Assembly (NCBI GenBank): GCA_005784505.1
Contig: VCAZ01000152.1
Location: forward strand, 372,001 to 436,000
Reading direction: 5' to 3'
Origin: Bagarius yarrelli
Taxonomy: Eukaryota; Chordata; Actinopteri; Siluriformes; Sisoridae
DNA length: 64,000 nucleotides
Under the pieces are notes generated by a model. That model made no database searches and was not told where the DNA came from. It was given only the letters and a program-made list of their open reading frames with translations. Each line of letters begins with the position of its first letter. The stretch's first letter is position 1. Made by a program: the position numbers and the translations under genes. Positions 21,880-33,359 of this stretch are shown piece by piece.

Positions 21880-23330
21880 TATACCTGAAGATGGACAAGT
21901 AGACAACAGAAATGAAAAGCATGATGGATAAGCAAATGTCATTGGTGAACCAAGGATAGAAGATACTACAGGAAACAGAACAGTGTTGCAACAGACAAAA
22001 TGCAATAATTAGAAGCATCACAATGGCAGATGCTCCAAAAAGCCACTGAGATAAGCCGCAAACAACAACAAATGGCAAAAAAGTGAGAATAAAAATAAGA
22101 GACTATAGAAATGCAGAAAGCAATGATAAAAACGTTTGCTGCAGAACTAAAGAGGGGATAAAGGAGCTTTATGAGCAACAAATGCTGAGGGAAGAAAAAA
22201 GAAGAAAGGGTGCAAAAAGGAAAGGTTGGAAAAAGGAATGATAAATCAAAGAGAGGCCATGGTAAAGGATATAAATATCCTGAAAATGCAGGTCCGATAT
22301 CAGAAAAAAAGAGGTGAAGGAAATAATGGCAGTGAACCAATTACACAGTATCCTCTAATAATAAAAGGAGAAAAACATCATTATGTTTCCTGGACATTTA
22401 TGGATGTAACAGGGTTGTTACTTTGGAACATACTACTGGACATAACCTGGCTGTAGGAGATATAAAAGCGATAATATCCCAAGTGGGAAAAGTCAGAAGG
22501 GATTGCTCAGTTTATCCTTAAGATAGAAAGCGCATGGGGAGAAGTGATGGGTGCCCAATGGAATGAAACAAAGTACTTTGGTAGGGCTAAAGTAGGGGCT
22601 ATGGAGAATATAGAATGTCAGTGGGAAGACCCCCAGCTAAAAACAATATAATGCATAAACGAAGATGCTGGAATCAAAAATGATACACAAGAAAGACTAA
22701 ATATAGGTCCCCAAAAAATAGAGACCCAGGCACAAAATAAACAACGAGCAGGTAACTGGACTGGCTAATGAATTGGTCCACAACAATGAGAACAAGTGCC
22801 AATGCAATCTAGTGGAGGCCCAAATGAGGCCAAAGCCAACACATATGTGAAGATGCACGGAAAAGCCTGTGGGGGACCTGTTGCGGAAATTCGGAATAAG
22901 TTAACAGCACAAAAATTAATTTGTGTGGGTTACACTTCCAGAACTTTTAGTTTATCAGTACTTGGTTATGGAAAAGAAAATTAACATTACACATTTGACA
23001 AGTATACTGGCTATAGCTGAAAGAAAGAACAATGACAAAGATGTGGAAAATTTACACAGAATGGAAACCATGGCTAGCACATATGGACCAGACTGCAGAG
23101 AAGCAAAAGACCCCTGCACTGCACACTAAATTATGACAAAGTAGGACACAATAAAGAATATGACTATCTCTGAACTGGACAGACAGAGAACTAAGCATAC
23201 AATATAAAGATATCCGACATCATAGTAGGACAACGAACAGAATTGCCACCAGAAATTAAAGACTGGTTTCAAATTCAAGGTGCTGCACCAGATGGGAACC
23301 TGATGATTATACAAGGCTTTGAATCTAAAG
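21880..23330 (+). pseudogene. ERV-A gag-like region, copy 1
   Basis: A Lys/Glu/Gln-rich stretch with coiled-coil-like composition (21890-22340) matches 55450-55740. A later part (22490-23340) matches 43950-44600. Shared text includes the segment reading ELPPEIKDWFQIQGAAPDGN in this copy. No intact zinc knuckle is visible; a C/H-containing stretch near 23090-23160 may be a decayed one. The function assignment is by position and by relationship to the other copies. Confidence 0.55.
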
Positions 23331-23589
23331 ATTTAGGGCAAATGGTTAGGGATTTAGGACAGGTGAGAGAGTGGACACCAACAAAAAAAACCCATACATA
23401 CACCTAACACCAGACCAAAAGTACCTTTCAAAAAGAATTTTACAGGTTACTACAGAATGCACGATAGACAGACAAGTGATGGTTAGCAGGAAAATAGGGA
23501 TAAAGACAGAGACAGATGTAGAAGCACAAATGTCACAGCAAACAGAGGAACAAAAAATAACTGAACAAGAAAAAAAGGAAGCACTAGGT

Positions 23590-24970
23590 TAGGTTCCAGA
23601 GGAACTATGAACAAAACACCAAACAGATGTAAAGCTAGTAAAATCAGCAGGGCAATTAAAGATACAGAACAAAATATTGTTAATTTATCCTACCAGAGAC
23701 AATATTTGCTATTGCAGCAAGCATTGGAAGGCATTCGGCTTATAATAGAAGGTTTAGTAGAGGCAGGAGTTCTGATTCCCACTTGGAGCCCTTGCAACCC
23801 TCCAATTTTTTAAGTAAAAAAACCACATTCAGATAATTGGGATTTAGTACATGATTTAAGACCAGTAAATCAAGTGGTAGTGGTACCAGATCCACATACA
23901 CTATTGTAAAATATTCCGGATGGAACAAAATGGTACAATGTGCTAGAATTATGCTTTGTTTTTGCAGCATTCCATTGCATCTGGAGCCACAATCTCTGTT
24001 TGCATTTACTTATGAAAGAAAACAGTATACCTATTCCAGATAACCACAAGTCTATTTTAAAAACACATCAATTTTTAACCATGCGTTAGTATAAGATTTA
24101 GCTGCACATCTGCATATTTCAAGTTATCTTCTCCAATATGTAAATGATCTTCTAATATGAAGTCAAAATAAAGAACTGTTTTTAAAATATTGGAACTAAA
24201 TGGACAAACTTTATTTTTCAAACAAAAAATTGAAGGACCAATGCACAAAATATCACCAACACATACAATAAGTACAATACACTAACAGGCTATGACATGA
24301 TACTTTTAGCTCCAGAATTAACTATCTAAAGGTTTAGTACAATTAATTCTGCTGATAGAATAGTATTACCAGTTTTCAGGACCCCACATAAAAGTATTTA
24401 AAAGCAAGAACCATTGGAAAATACTAAACGCATTTTCTTTCTGGATGGTTCATGCTATCACACAAGCAACGGCAATAAACCTGTATACGCAGTTTAAAAA
24501 AACAGACTCTTTTAATGTCGCAGTGAGCACGACAGTACCACAACCATGCCCCGCAAAATTAGCAGAGATAAAGGCCGTAACTGCAGCCTGTTAGGAGTGT
24601 ACAGTTTACACAGATACAGAGCCTGTCATGCATTTGAAGCGATATGGGTGCAAGCTCAGTACAAATAAATATAACAATAGATGATATTAGACAATACCAA
24701 GAGAGAGCAAGTCTATAGGAAAAACAGTTATGTAAGAAGCGAGGGGCCGTACTAGATCCTAGCACAGGAATATGAAGTTGTGATGGTATTTGTGTAGCTC
24801 CTACTGCTCTTCTCCTAATGTTATTAAAAATGCACACGGAGTAGACTGCTGCAATAAAAGAGAGGTTGCAACTAAAATTATAAAGGAGTGGTAGTCACTG
24901 TATTTGTCATCAATGATAGACAAATCCCTCAGGATTTATGAAATTTGTGCAACATGAAATGTGAGAAAAC
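23590..24970 (+). pseudogene. ERV-A pol, copy 1 (RT, RNase H, integrase start)
   Basis: RT: IIEGLVEAGVLIPTWSPCNP, then after a stop DNWDLVHDLRPVNQVVVVPD and IPDGTKWYNVLEL. The YVDD position reads as a degraded YVND in about 24137-24150. RNase H begins near 24438 with a recognisable DGSCYHTS-like start. The linker contains AVLDPSTGISCDGICVAPTA-like text broken by stops, leading to an HHCC-type zinc region. All frames are interrupted, so this is an ancient relic. Confidence 0.8.
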
Positions 24971-25199
24971 ATATTATAGCTCCAATAAGTCATATGGAGC
25001 CGTGTCAGTCTATAAAGCACATCCGATGAACAGTTTTCTGAATTAACTGAGAAAAGACATTGTGAAGAAAGTAAAAACTCATGCATTACCTGGAATTTAG
25101 GCAAACTGCCACTTCACACAACATGCTGTACATGTCAATAAACTTCTAAAGACTGAAAAACACATACGTGCAGCGAAACGCAACGCAACACACAAACAC

Positions 25200-26272
25200 A
25201 TACAGCACAGTTAACCATGCTCCCAAAATTTGATGGGACGAGATTTAATGTGTAAACTCTAAACAAATGTTAAAAGTTTTTGCTTAACAGTGGAGCGTAC
25301 AGAACAGCTCCAGTGTTTTAAATATGATCCCAGAAATCTGCTCTGGGTATGAGTGGAAACTCTCTAAAGCTGCGTTTTCCGATGTGTGAAAAGGACTCGT
25401 CATGAGAGCTAAAAATATCATCTCACACACACTTCATGAAATCACCAGACTTGCACTGCACTACACACAAATTTAGGGTGCTGACTATGAGAAAGAATGG
25501 TTTAAACAGATAACTGAGCCAGAAATGTTGGTGATGAAAAGAATGTTTTGGAATGAAAAAAGGGCTGTAGTTGAAGTACATTTGTCTCGCATTTTGTTAT
25601 GAACTGGCCATCCACATCCATTCCAGATACACCATAATTTACCTCACATATCCTTAGCTAAATTTGAACTAGGATTTTAGACTAAGAAACTTCAGCAGAC
25701 AACTGAATGTACACAGTTTAAAGATAAGACTAGTCAAGATAAGTGTTATTCAGTTCTAAAATTTTTATTACACCTTATTAAATTGGTTGACATGTGAGGA
25801 AAAGACTTGTGACATAATACCTGATGATGGGGTGGATCCCAACCACCTGAGAGTAGGAAAGGGAATTGAAATTTTCACCTACCTAAAATAGTACAAACAG
25901 ATCCAAGATCAAGTTCAAGATCTCTTGGCTATGAAAAAAAATGACGTGGGTCTAAATAAAAATTGTTCCTCTGTGCACATCATGCATCATGCAACATAGG
26001 GAGAGGTGTTAAAACTCTTCCCAGTACACATCTGCCACCACAGCATCTATTTGAACCAATTGACTTTTTAGCTCAAGCCTGCTGAAGGTAATAAATACTG
26101 TTTGGTGATTATAGATATGTTTTCTAAATGGGTGGAAACTTTTCTAACAGCCAAACAAAATTCCGGTGCAGTAGCCAAATAACTGCTGACCGAGATCATT
26201 CCAAGGTGGGAAATTTTAGAAAGAATTGGCAGTGATAACGACACCCCTTTGTGAATTAGGTACCACAAAGGG
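25200..26272 (+). pseudogene. Second ERV fragment: pre-RT region plus integrase core
   Basis: 25220-25330 resembles the end of a retroviral protease (a GRDL.C-like block near 25235). 25350-25680 is a frame with KNIISHTLHEITRLALH and HPFQIHHNLPHISLAKFELG, resembling the spacer before RT in fish ERVs. 26090-26260 reads NKYCLVIIDMFSKWVETF, a clear integrase catalytic core start. The order is wrong for ERV-A copy 1, and this core differs from ERV-A integrase, so it is a different, internally deleted provirus. Confidence 0.6.
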
Positions 26273-26274
26273 TA

Positions 26275-26645
26275 GGTAAGGTAAGAGCAGATGGAGACGA
26301 TAAGCCATATCCTTACTTAGCGTAGGGTGAGCACTAGTGTGCCCTTCTCCAGTCGACAGCCCCCTGCGAAGGCTGCAGTAGCCCCGAGAACAGTCAGGCC
26401 AGAACCATCAGCCAAACGCAGAAAGGTGGCAAGGAGTGCTAAGAAGGTTTTGAACCGGTTTGGCTGTTCCCTTTTGGTGGGTTGAGTGATTCAAGCGCCC
26501 ATGTCACCTCGGCTGCTTGCGACCCGGCAGGTGGCCACCGCCTGGTCACAAAAAAAAAAAAACATTCCCTTCTCCACTGGGTAAGTCCACACTGGATCCT
26601 GGTGGCAGGTCTAGTCTCCCTGTACAACCGCTGGTGCCCAGCAGT
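26275..26645. other. Unassigned GC-richer stretch
   Basis: This lies between the ERV fragment and DIRS RT. It is richer in G+C than its neighbours and contains an A13 run (26549-26561). Open stretches on both strands (for example minus 26439-26714) show no family I recognise. It may be the 3' part of another element or the upstream part of the DIRS copy. Confidence 0.35.
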
Positions 26646-26649
26646 TTGC

Positions 26650-27785
26650 TTGCTTGATGTATGAAGTACGGCCAGACCGAAACATCCATCAGCGGTGCCA
26701 GCTGCTGGGTCCATGGGGGAGTGATGCAGTCGTAAGGACGGTCTACCACAGCGATTCCACCTGTGGTACCAAAAGTGTTCTCAGGAAGTCTGTCCCCCGA
26801 ACTGAGATGATTATTTTAACCAAGAAAGGGAGGGGCAGGCCTATCCTGGATTTGAGGAGGCTGAACCGGGCCCTTCACAGGTTTTCGTTCAAGATGCTGA
26901 CTGTCAGGCATATTCTGACGTGCATAAAGGTCCAGGATTGGTTTGTTGCTGTAGACCTGAGGGACGCCTACTTTCGCATCTCAATCCTCCCAAGTCACAG
27001 GCCGTTTCTGCTGTTTGCATTCAAAGGACGGGCATATCAGTACAAGGTCCTCCCCTTCGGCTGTCCCTGTCTCTGTGTGTCTTTACGAACCTTGCAGAAG
27101 CCGCTTTAACCCCCCCAGGGAGGCGGGCATGTGCATCCTCAACTATCTTGACGGTTGGCTAATTCTAGCTCAATCTTGGGAGGATGTGGTTGCACACAGG
27201 GACAAGGTGCTCCACCACCTTGCCCGGTTGGGGCTTCAGGTTAACTGGGAAAAGAGCAGATTCTCCCCCGTGTCTTTTTTCTCTGTATCCACCTTGACTT
27301 GGTCATGATGATGGCTCAGCTCTCTGCTAAGAGAGCCCAGGCAGTGCTGAAATGTGTGAGCTTCATCAAGCTCACAGGCTGGGAAGCGGTGTGCAACAGG
27401 CAGGCAGTCGCTGGGGTGTGGTCAGGCCCACGGCTGCACTGGCATATTAATTGCCTTGAGCACATGTTGGTCTGTTCGGACAACCATCAGGGCGGTGTAC
27501 GCTCCTGTCGCATGTCAAAACTTTCCCGCCATCTCTTGCTGTGGGACCAGCACAGGCTCAGGTCTGTACATGCCACTTACATCCCAGACAACCTCAACTG
27601 TGCAGCAGATGTGCTCTCATGACAGAGGTTCCTCAGGGGCAAGTGGAGGTTCCACCCGAGACAGTCCAGCTGATTTGGGATCGGTCTGGACAGGCACAGA
27701 TAAATCTGTTCACCTCTGCGGAATTGATCCATTGCCAGTTGTGATTCTACAACCTGTGAATGGAACCCATTTTCTCTAGAGTCTG
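26650..27785 (+). mobile_element. DIRS-type tyrosine-recombinase retrotransposon, copy 1 (RT-RNase H)
   Basis: The coding part runs from the RT N-terminus to the end of RNase H, then is cut by L2 copy C at about 27788. GC content and codon style match the minus-strand DIRS copies at 36.5-38.6 and 44.6-47.3 kb. No recombinase part is recognised after the L2 insertion, though 29235-29475 may be its continuation. Confidence 0.8.
26800..27700 (+). pseudogene. DIRS reverse transcriptase-RNase H (copy 1)
   Basis: GRPILDLRRLNRALHRFSFK, ILTCIKVQDWFVAVDLRDAY and PFLLFAFKGRAYQYKVLPFG are the first RT blocks. After a frameshift, CILNYLDGWLILAQSWED gives the active-site region, in which the usual DD reads as DG (about 27150). 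The RNase H end shows LHWHINCLEHMLVCSD and VHATYIPDNLNCAADVLS. Frameshifts and the active-site change make it inactive. Confidence 0.85.
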
Positions 27786-27787
27786 TG

Positions 27788-29232
27788 ACTATGGGAAAGG
27801 GTAGGAAACATAATTCATAAGCATGATATCAGTTTACACTGTTACGCTGATGACACACAGTTATACGACTCATCAAGGCCTGACGCGAAAGGCCAGTTTA
27901 ATAAAATTGAGCAATGTATGAAGGAAGTAAGACATTGGATGTTATGCAATTTCCTCTTGCTTAACGCTAACAAGACGGAGGCTCTGGTTCTAGGACCACA
28001 GGCAGCTAAAAGTAAGCTTCCTGATCACACCTTAACACTAGACAGTCTTTCTGTTTCACCAAGTGCAACAGTAAAATATTCGGGTGTGATTTTAGACTCC
28101 AATCTCTCATTTGAAGCCCATGTCCACAATATTACCAGGATAGCATTCTATCATCTTAGAAATATCGCTAAAATAAGAAATATCTTGTCGCTTACTGATG
28201 CTGAAAAATTAGTTCATGTGTTTATCACATCCAGGCTGAACTACTGTAACACTTTACTGTCTGGATGTTCAACTAGGTGCATTTATAAACTTCAGTTAGT
28301 CCAGAACGCAGCAGCGAGAGTCCTCAGTAAAACTAAAAGATACGAGCACATCACGCCAGTCCTATCCACACTGCATTGGCTCCCAGTGAGACACGGCATC
28401 GATTTTAAAATACTACTGTTAACTTATAAAGCTCTAAATGGTCTTGCACCGCATACGTTCCGTCACGCCTACTTCGATCAAAAGATGCAGGCTGCCTGTC
28501 AGTACCGCGCATTATAAAAACTACAGCAGGGGGCAGAGCCTTTTCTTACAGAGCCCCAATGCTATGGAATAGCCTTCCTATGTATGTTCGGGAATCAGAC
28601 ACAGTCTCAGTGTTTAAGTCCAGGTTAAAAATGTACTTATTTAATCAAGCCTTTTGATAAAGGAACAGATCTGGGGGACTCATGGGTGTTGAGTATTATG
28701 GTGATCTGGTATGTTTAGATGCTGTCTTCCCCTCTCTTATTGATCACGGTGTTGATGATAAGAGCGGCTGGTTGCTTAACATATCAGGGAGCCCTCATGT
28801 CTGTGTTTCCCTCTGGTTCTCCTTTTACTTATGATGACCTAGTTAGTCTTGCCGGAGTCCATCCTTGCACTCTACATTATTCACTTAATCAATCCAAACT
28901 GTGTGATTACATTGTCACTTTTTTCCTTCTTTTTGCCTTCCTTTCCCTCTCTCTTTCTTTCTCTCTCTCTCTCACTGTTGAGTTACATACGCCACAACGG
29001 AGCTGCCGGTGATCCAGACCCCACCTCCGACCCGGTTAAGTCTGGTTCCTCTCAAGGTTTCTTCCTATCTCATCTCAGGGAGTTTTTCCTTGCCACCGTC
29101 GCCCCCGGCTTGCTCTTCAGGGACAAACTGATTTCTGTTTCATTTTCATCTCATAATTTCTTCAATTCTAAAGCTGCTTTGTGACAATCACCATTGTAAA
29201 AAGCGCTATACAAATAAAACTGAATTGAATAG
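27788..29232 (+). mobile_element. L2-like LINE copy C, 5'-truncated, inside DIRS
   Basis: It starts in RT just before the YADD block (ACGCTGATGACACACAG) and runs to the tail CTATACAAATAAAACTGAATTGAAT. The ORF 27918-28517 covers the post-RT region, including LQLVQNAAARVLSKTKRYEH, with a deletion after LNGLAPH. The 3' UTR keeps the (TC)n tract (28942-28973) but lacks about 200 bases present in copy A. Confidence 0.85.
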
Positions 29233-29234
29233 AG

Positions 29235-29475
29235 TAGAGCTTGTCCCCAGCATTCCTCCCCTCCGGGGTAGTGTTACGCCATTTGGTCTATGAAGGTTCC
29301 ATTGTCTGACCCTGGGTCCACCTTTTTTCCATCAACAGCACATTTCACCCCCTAGCTGATCCTGCAGAGGGACCAACTGGGGGAGACCAGGCAAGGTGGT
29401 TTCCTTAGAGGAACCCTCGCTAGGTTGTGCTCCGCATGTAGTGGCTCCTGTAGTGGATTGAGTTTCAAGTTATTT
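29235..29475. other. Short unassigned stretch after L2 copy C
   Basis: G+C-richer sequence similar in style to the DIRS coding region, possibly the displaced 3' side of the DIRS element split by L2. I find no motif that proves it. Confidence 0.3.
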
Positions 29476-30815
29476 TATCATGGTCTTGATCAAAGGTAGA
29501 GAAAAAAAGTGGTGGAAGCTAAAAAAGGAAGAATACTGTGAAGTATTTATGCAGAAGTTGAAACAGGCTCTGTCTAAGGTCAAGCGGAAGGCATTTGATG
29601 AATTATACAATAGGTTAGACACTAGAGAAGAAGAGAAGGACTTGTACAGGTAAGTAAGGTAGAGGAATCGAGATAGGACGGATGTGCAGCAGGTTAGGGT
29701 TATTAAGGTCAAGATACAGATCTGCTCACAAGTGAAGTGGGTGCACAGAGATGAAAAGAGTACTTTGAAGTGTTGATGAATGTGGAAAATGAGAGAAAAT
29801 GGCAGAAAAGTAAATAATGTGGAGCAGGAAGTTCAAAAGATTAGTACATACAACGTTAGGATGGCTTTGATGAGGAAAGGTGGTTGGTCCTGATATACCA
29901 ATAGAGGTGTGAAAATGTCTAGGAGAGGCAGCAGTGGAATTTCTTACTTAGATTGTTTAATAAGATTTTAGTGAATGAGAAGATGCCTAAGAAATGCCAG
30001 AAATAGCAGAGAAGTATGTCTGGGTGGTACAGGATATGTATGAGAGGAGCAGAACAGTGGTGAGGTGTGCAGGAAAACTTGGAGAGGTGGAGATTTTTGC
30101 TGAAGAAAGGAGGAATAAAAGTCATTCGTAGCAAGACAGAGTACATGTGTTTAAATGAAAGGGAGGGAAGTGGACCAGTGAAATTACAGGGTAAAGAGGT
30201 AAAGAAGGTACAGGAGTTTAAGTACTTGGGGTCGACGGTCCACAGCAATGAGAGTGTGTAAAAGAGTAAAGAAGCGAGTGCAGGCAGGTTGGAATGGGTG
30301 GAGAAACGTGTCAGGAGTGATGTGTGACAGGAGAATATCAGCTAGAATCAAAGGGAAGGTGTACAAGACAGTAGTAAGAACAGCTATGATGTATGGCTTA
30401 GAGACAGTGTATGGCACTGAGAGGAAACAGGTGGCAAAGCTGAAAGTAGCAGAGTTGAAGATGTTGAGGTTTTATTTAGGAGTGACAAGGTTAGACAGGA
30501 TTGGGAACAAGTTTATTGGCTCATGTTAGATATTTTGGGGAGAAAGCCAGGAAAGCCAAATTAAGGTGGTTTGGACATGTACACAGGTGGGATAGTGAAT
30601 ATATTGGTAGAAGGTTGTTAGAAATGAATCTACCAGGCAGATGGCAAAGAGGAAGACCTAAGAGGAGGTATATTGATGCGATAAACAAGGACATGACGTT
30701 AATAGGTGTGAGTAAAGAGAATGTAGAGAATAGGGTTAGGTGGAGACAGATGATTCACTGTGGAGACCCCTAAAAGGGAACATCCGAAAGGACAAAAAGA
30801 AGACTACAATAAATA
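29476..30815 (+). mobile_element. RTE-clade LINE, internally deleted, with 3' end
   Basis: It begins in the linker (KWWKLKKEEYCEVFMQKL, AFDELYNRLDTREEEKDLYR), passes the start of RT (29800-29990), then jumps by deletions past the catalytic palm to NLERWRFLLKKGGIKVIRSK. It runs on to the true C-terminus and a short 3' UTR ending near 30815. It shows the same linker and C-terminal blocks as the two minus-strand copies. Confidence 0.85.
30061..30773 (+). pseudogene. RTE LINE ORF2 C-terminal half
   Basis: KTEYMCLNEREGSGPVKLQG, KKVQEFKYLGSTVHSNES, AGWNGWRNVSGVMCDRRISA, VAELKMLRFYLGVTRLDRIG, KLRWFGHVHRWDSEYIGRRL and RWQMIHCGDP-like ending (RWRQMIHCGDP) are classic RTE post-RT blocks. It covers two overlapping frames (shifts near 30245 and 30515). 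The RT active site is deleted upstream. Confidence 0.9.
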
Positions 30816-30869
30816 AATATAACATTTGTAACAAGGACATTTTAAAATGAAGTGTTACCAAAAATTATT

Positions 30870-31790
30870 TTACAGAGATTATATCTTCGGGATTTTCTAG
30901 TGGCAAATATACTTTATAGTATATTTAGTTTCAATAATTTAGTTTCAATTTTACTTAGCTTTGTGAACAATTTAATCTGACTTAAATTTATATGTTACAC
31001 TTTTATTAAATAATTTTAATTAACTGTTAATAATAGTTTAGACCTTGATTATTCATAGATTCTTATACTCATAGTTATTCATTAATTAAGGGACCTTATG
31101 TCGCACAGAGCCTCACTCTGGCCGGTTAAGTGGGTCTCACATTCACAAAACTGCCAGTCTAAACTTAGTCAGAGGTTGTAGGGTTTGAACAAAAAGAAAT
31201 AAAACAAAATAATAGTTTCTTTAGCCACATGCATATAAATTGCTAAGCTAGATGATAGACATTAATTTTGGGCAATGTGCCCCATGCTCTATTCACTATT
31301 GAACACCAGGTTGCCTTATCCTGACATATGATTTTGCGGTAACAAAGGACTCCTCTTTAATCTACTGGAAATAACTTATTCTAAAGAATTTTAGATGACT
31401 CAATAACAATTTATTATGCCAGACATGTAAAACATTGATTAAACAGTAAAATACAAAATATCAAATTACATACAGAACACGATGAACAGTATATCTGGCA
31501 ATTGAGACACACAGCAGTATGGGAAGCTCTGCGTACAGAATGCTTCCATGAGTTTTTGTCAATGTACCTTAAATACCCAACTAAAAGGAAAAGAGTCATA
31601 AATCCCTATGATTGGTAAAGTACACAGATCAGTTTCTCGTGAACTAAAAGATAGAATTGTAGCTGAATCTTTAATCCAGGTTTCCTGTTGAGGACACACC
31701 TTTTACAGGAGTGCAGAATATCTTTAAAGTACCCTAACTGTTGTACCTTCAGACTTAGAAAATAAATCTCTAGCCTGTTTTAAATTCTAA
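30870..31790 (+). repeat. Repeat X, copy 3 (full-length reference)
   Basis: Matches copy 2 (8155-9110) in reverse over the whole length and copy 1 from 31140 on. Shared landmarks are TTTGTGAACAATTTAATCTGACT, TCGCACAGAGCCTCA, CAGAGGTTGTAGGGTTT, CTACTGGAAATAACTTATTC and AATATCTTTAAAGTACC. It contains no ORF of note. Confidence 0.7.
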
Positions 31791-31837
31791 ACATAGAGAA
31801 TACATCCAACTGGTGTGGCCTTCTTGACTGGCCTGCT

Positions 31838-32655
31838 TGACTGGGGAGATTGGTGTTTTTCTAAACCGTCTCATCCATCTACGCACTCTGGAGGAACAAA
31901 CCTCAGCTGTGCATCCAATTTTTCCGACCTAAATCTGCGATGCCGGAACTCAAACCAACACTGTGGTACTTCCTGATACCACTAAAAAAGCTGGTACCTC
32001 TACTGGTGTTAAACATCTCCATTCAAGTTTGTCACAGGTTCTAATAAACAGTGTGTCTTCTCTCCCCATACTATTGCCACTCCTGTTTTCTTTCTTCTAT
32101 CTATTTCTCCTCCTTTTCCTTCAAGCCTATCTTCCCCTACTAGGAGTTCTTGTTTTATGTTATGTTATTTTAAATGTTTGTGTATTATGTTTTGTTTATG
32201 TTAATATTTATGATTATTGTTTATGTCTAGGCTAGCTAGCTAAACTAACCAAGTCAGTTCTTGTTTAATGCTTTTGTTTACTTGCTGTTTGGTCTTTGTC
32301 ATGTGATCCTTGTTTTTCTTGTATTCCTGTTATGTACTTGCCCTTGTCCTTGTGTCTTGTTGTCATTGGTTAGTTTGGTTATGTGTTCCTTATAATTTGT
32401 AGGTGTTCCTTGTTTAGCCTTGTGTCTTTGTGCTTTGTTGTTTTCTGCACCACTGTGGTGAGTTCAAAGTCATGCTAGGTTCATGTTGATGTTCATGCAC
32501 GTGTTCATGTTAAGTGTTAGTTTCCATGTTTAGGCTAGTCCTGTTAAGCCAAGTCAGTCAAGTTTAGTTTATGTATGTTGGTCACATTCTTGTCAATAAA
32601 CTGCACCTTGGGTTCTCAAAATACGTCTTATCTCAGTGGCGTTTGTTACAGCATC
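31838..32655 (+). repeat. LTR-like or TQT-related sequence
   Basis: 31940-31990 reads DAGTQTNTVVLPDTTKKAGT, echoing the TQT repeats, followed by an AATAAAC signal (32043). Downstream, 32060-32640 is T-rich with a GTCAATAAACTGCACCTTGG block and an end in GTTACA, like the 3' end of an LTR. A 70-bp piece (31850-31910) resembles the reverse of 39330-39400. It may be two elements side by side. Confidence 0.35.
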
Positions 32656-32886
32656 ATCATTACCATTACATCTATCACTGACAAGGATGATTCCACAGAA
32701 TCCAATTCACCCCCTAATTGTGGATATAAACACATGTAAAATATGTGATTTAATCTGAGAAATGAACTTTATAGTTCCCATAAAATACAATATTAAATTA
32801 TTAAATACATCTCCACTACAATTATCCATGTTTGTGGAAGCCAATGGAACTTCAGTGTCAGTAGGCTCCTTTTATATAATTGTAAC

Positions 32887-33052
32887 TGTAAGGATTCCTC
32901 CCTCCACCCACCAGAGGCCGCCATCGCCTGAGTATTGACTCTATACACACACTTACATTTACTTCCTGTTTGGTTAGCTTTATAAGCTAACCCATTCATA
33001 CAGTCATTCCTCACAGTAACCCTGTGTAAATATATATATATATATATATGGT
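32887..33052 (+). repeat. Gypsy LTR fragment followed by (AT)n
   Basis: TGTAAGGATTCCTCCCTCCAC with CAGAGGCCGCCATCGCCTGA resembles the LTR starts at 1380 and 7723 (TGTAA.GATT..CCCTCC, CAGAGGTC..). It is followed by a (TA)n run at 33030-33049. No internal gypsy sequence follows, so it is a solo or truncated LTR. Confidence 0.5.
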
Positions 33053-33163
33053 TTTTTATTTTATTTAGGTTTTTTATATATGCACTTTTAAGTGCTGTGT
33101 AGAGTGATTGAGGTGTTAGCCGATCATAATTTTGGTTAATTCTGGTTAATGCGGCAATCAGTG

Positions 33164-33356
33164 GGGAAGTGGTGGTTCATGGTTTAAGTGTTGGATTACC
33201 AACCCGAAGGTTGTGGGTTCGATTCCCAGCTCCGGCAAGCCACCACTGTTGGACCCCTGAGCAAGGCCCTTAACCCCCAATTGCTCAGTTGTATAACAAG
33301 GAATATTGTAAGTCGCTCTGGATAAGGGCGTCTGCCAAATACTGCAAATGTAAATC
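33164..33356 (+). repeat. tRNA-derived SINE (family 2)
   Basis: The head GGTGGTTCATGGTTTAAGTG with GTGGGTTCGATTCCCAG (B box) is tRNA-like. It is followed by GAGCAAGGCCCTTAACCCCC and the tail GTAAGTCGCTCTGGATAAGGGC GTCTGCCAAAT (two parts), typical of teleost SINEs. RNA polymerase III would start at the head. The same family is present at 48792-48972. Confidence 0.85.
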
Positions 33357-33359
33357 AGC

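Larger units (their letters stand above)
21720..25130 (+). mobile_element. Class I endogenous retrovirus ERV-A, copy 1 (gag-pol)
   Basis: Sequence from 21720 carries gag-like, then pol-like blocks in retroviral order: Lys/Glu/Gln-rich gag N-terminus (21880-22330), later gag (22490-23330), RT (23690-24200), RNase H (24430-24600), linker and integrase zinc-binding region (24700-24970). Three other copies lie at 43.5-44.6, 55.4-58.5 and 61.5-63.3 kb, all on the plus strand. The RT is of gamma/epsilon-retrovirus type. It is full of stops and has no recognisable env. Confidence 0.75.

Noticed and set aside
21966..22340. Minus-strand 124-residue hydrophobic ORF
   Set aside because: Antisense of an A/G-rich gag coding region; composition explains it, and the equivalent minus-strand ORF recurs at 55217-55654 in ERV-A copy 3.
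33030..33049. (TA)n run as a regulatory site
   Set aside because: Simple microsatellite; (TC)n tracts at 16831-16863 and 28942-28973 likewise are part of the L2 3' UTR.
33164..33240. Possible functional tRNA gene (B-box-like GGTTCGATTCCC)
   Set aside because: The cloverleaf does not close and the sequence continues into the SINE body and tail; a second copy of the same SINE exists at 48.8 kb.
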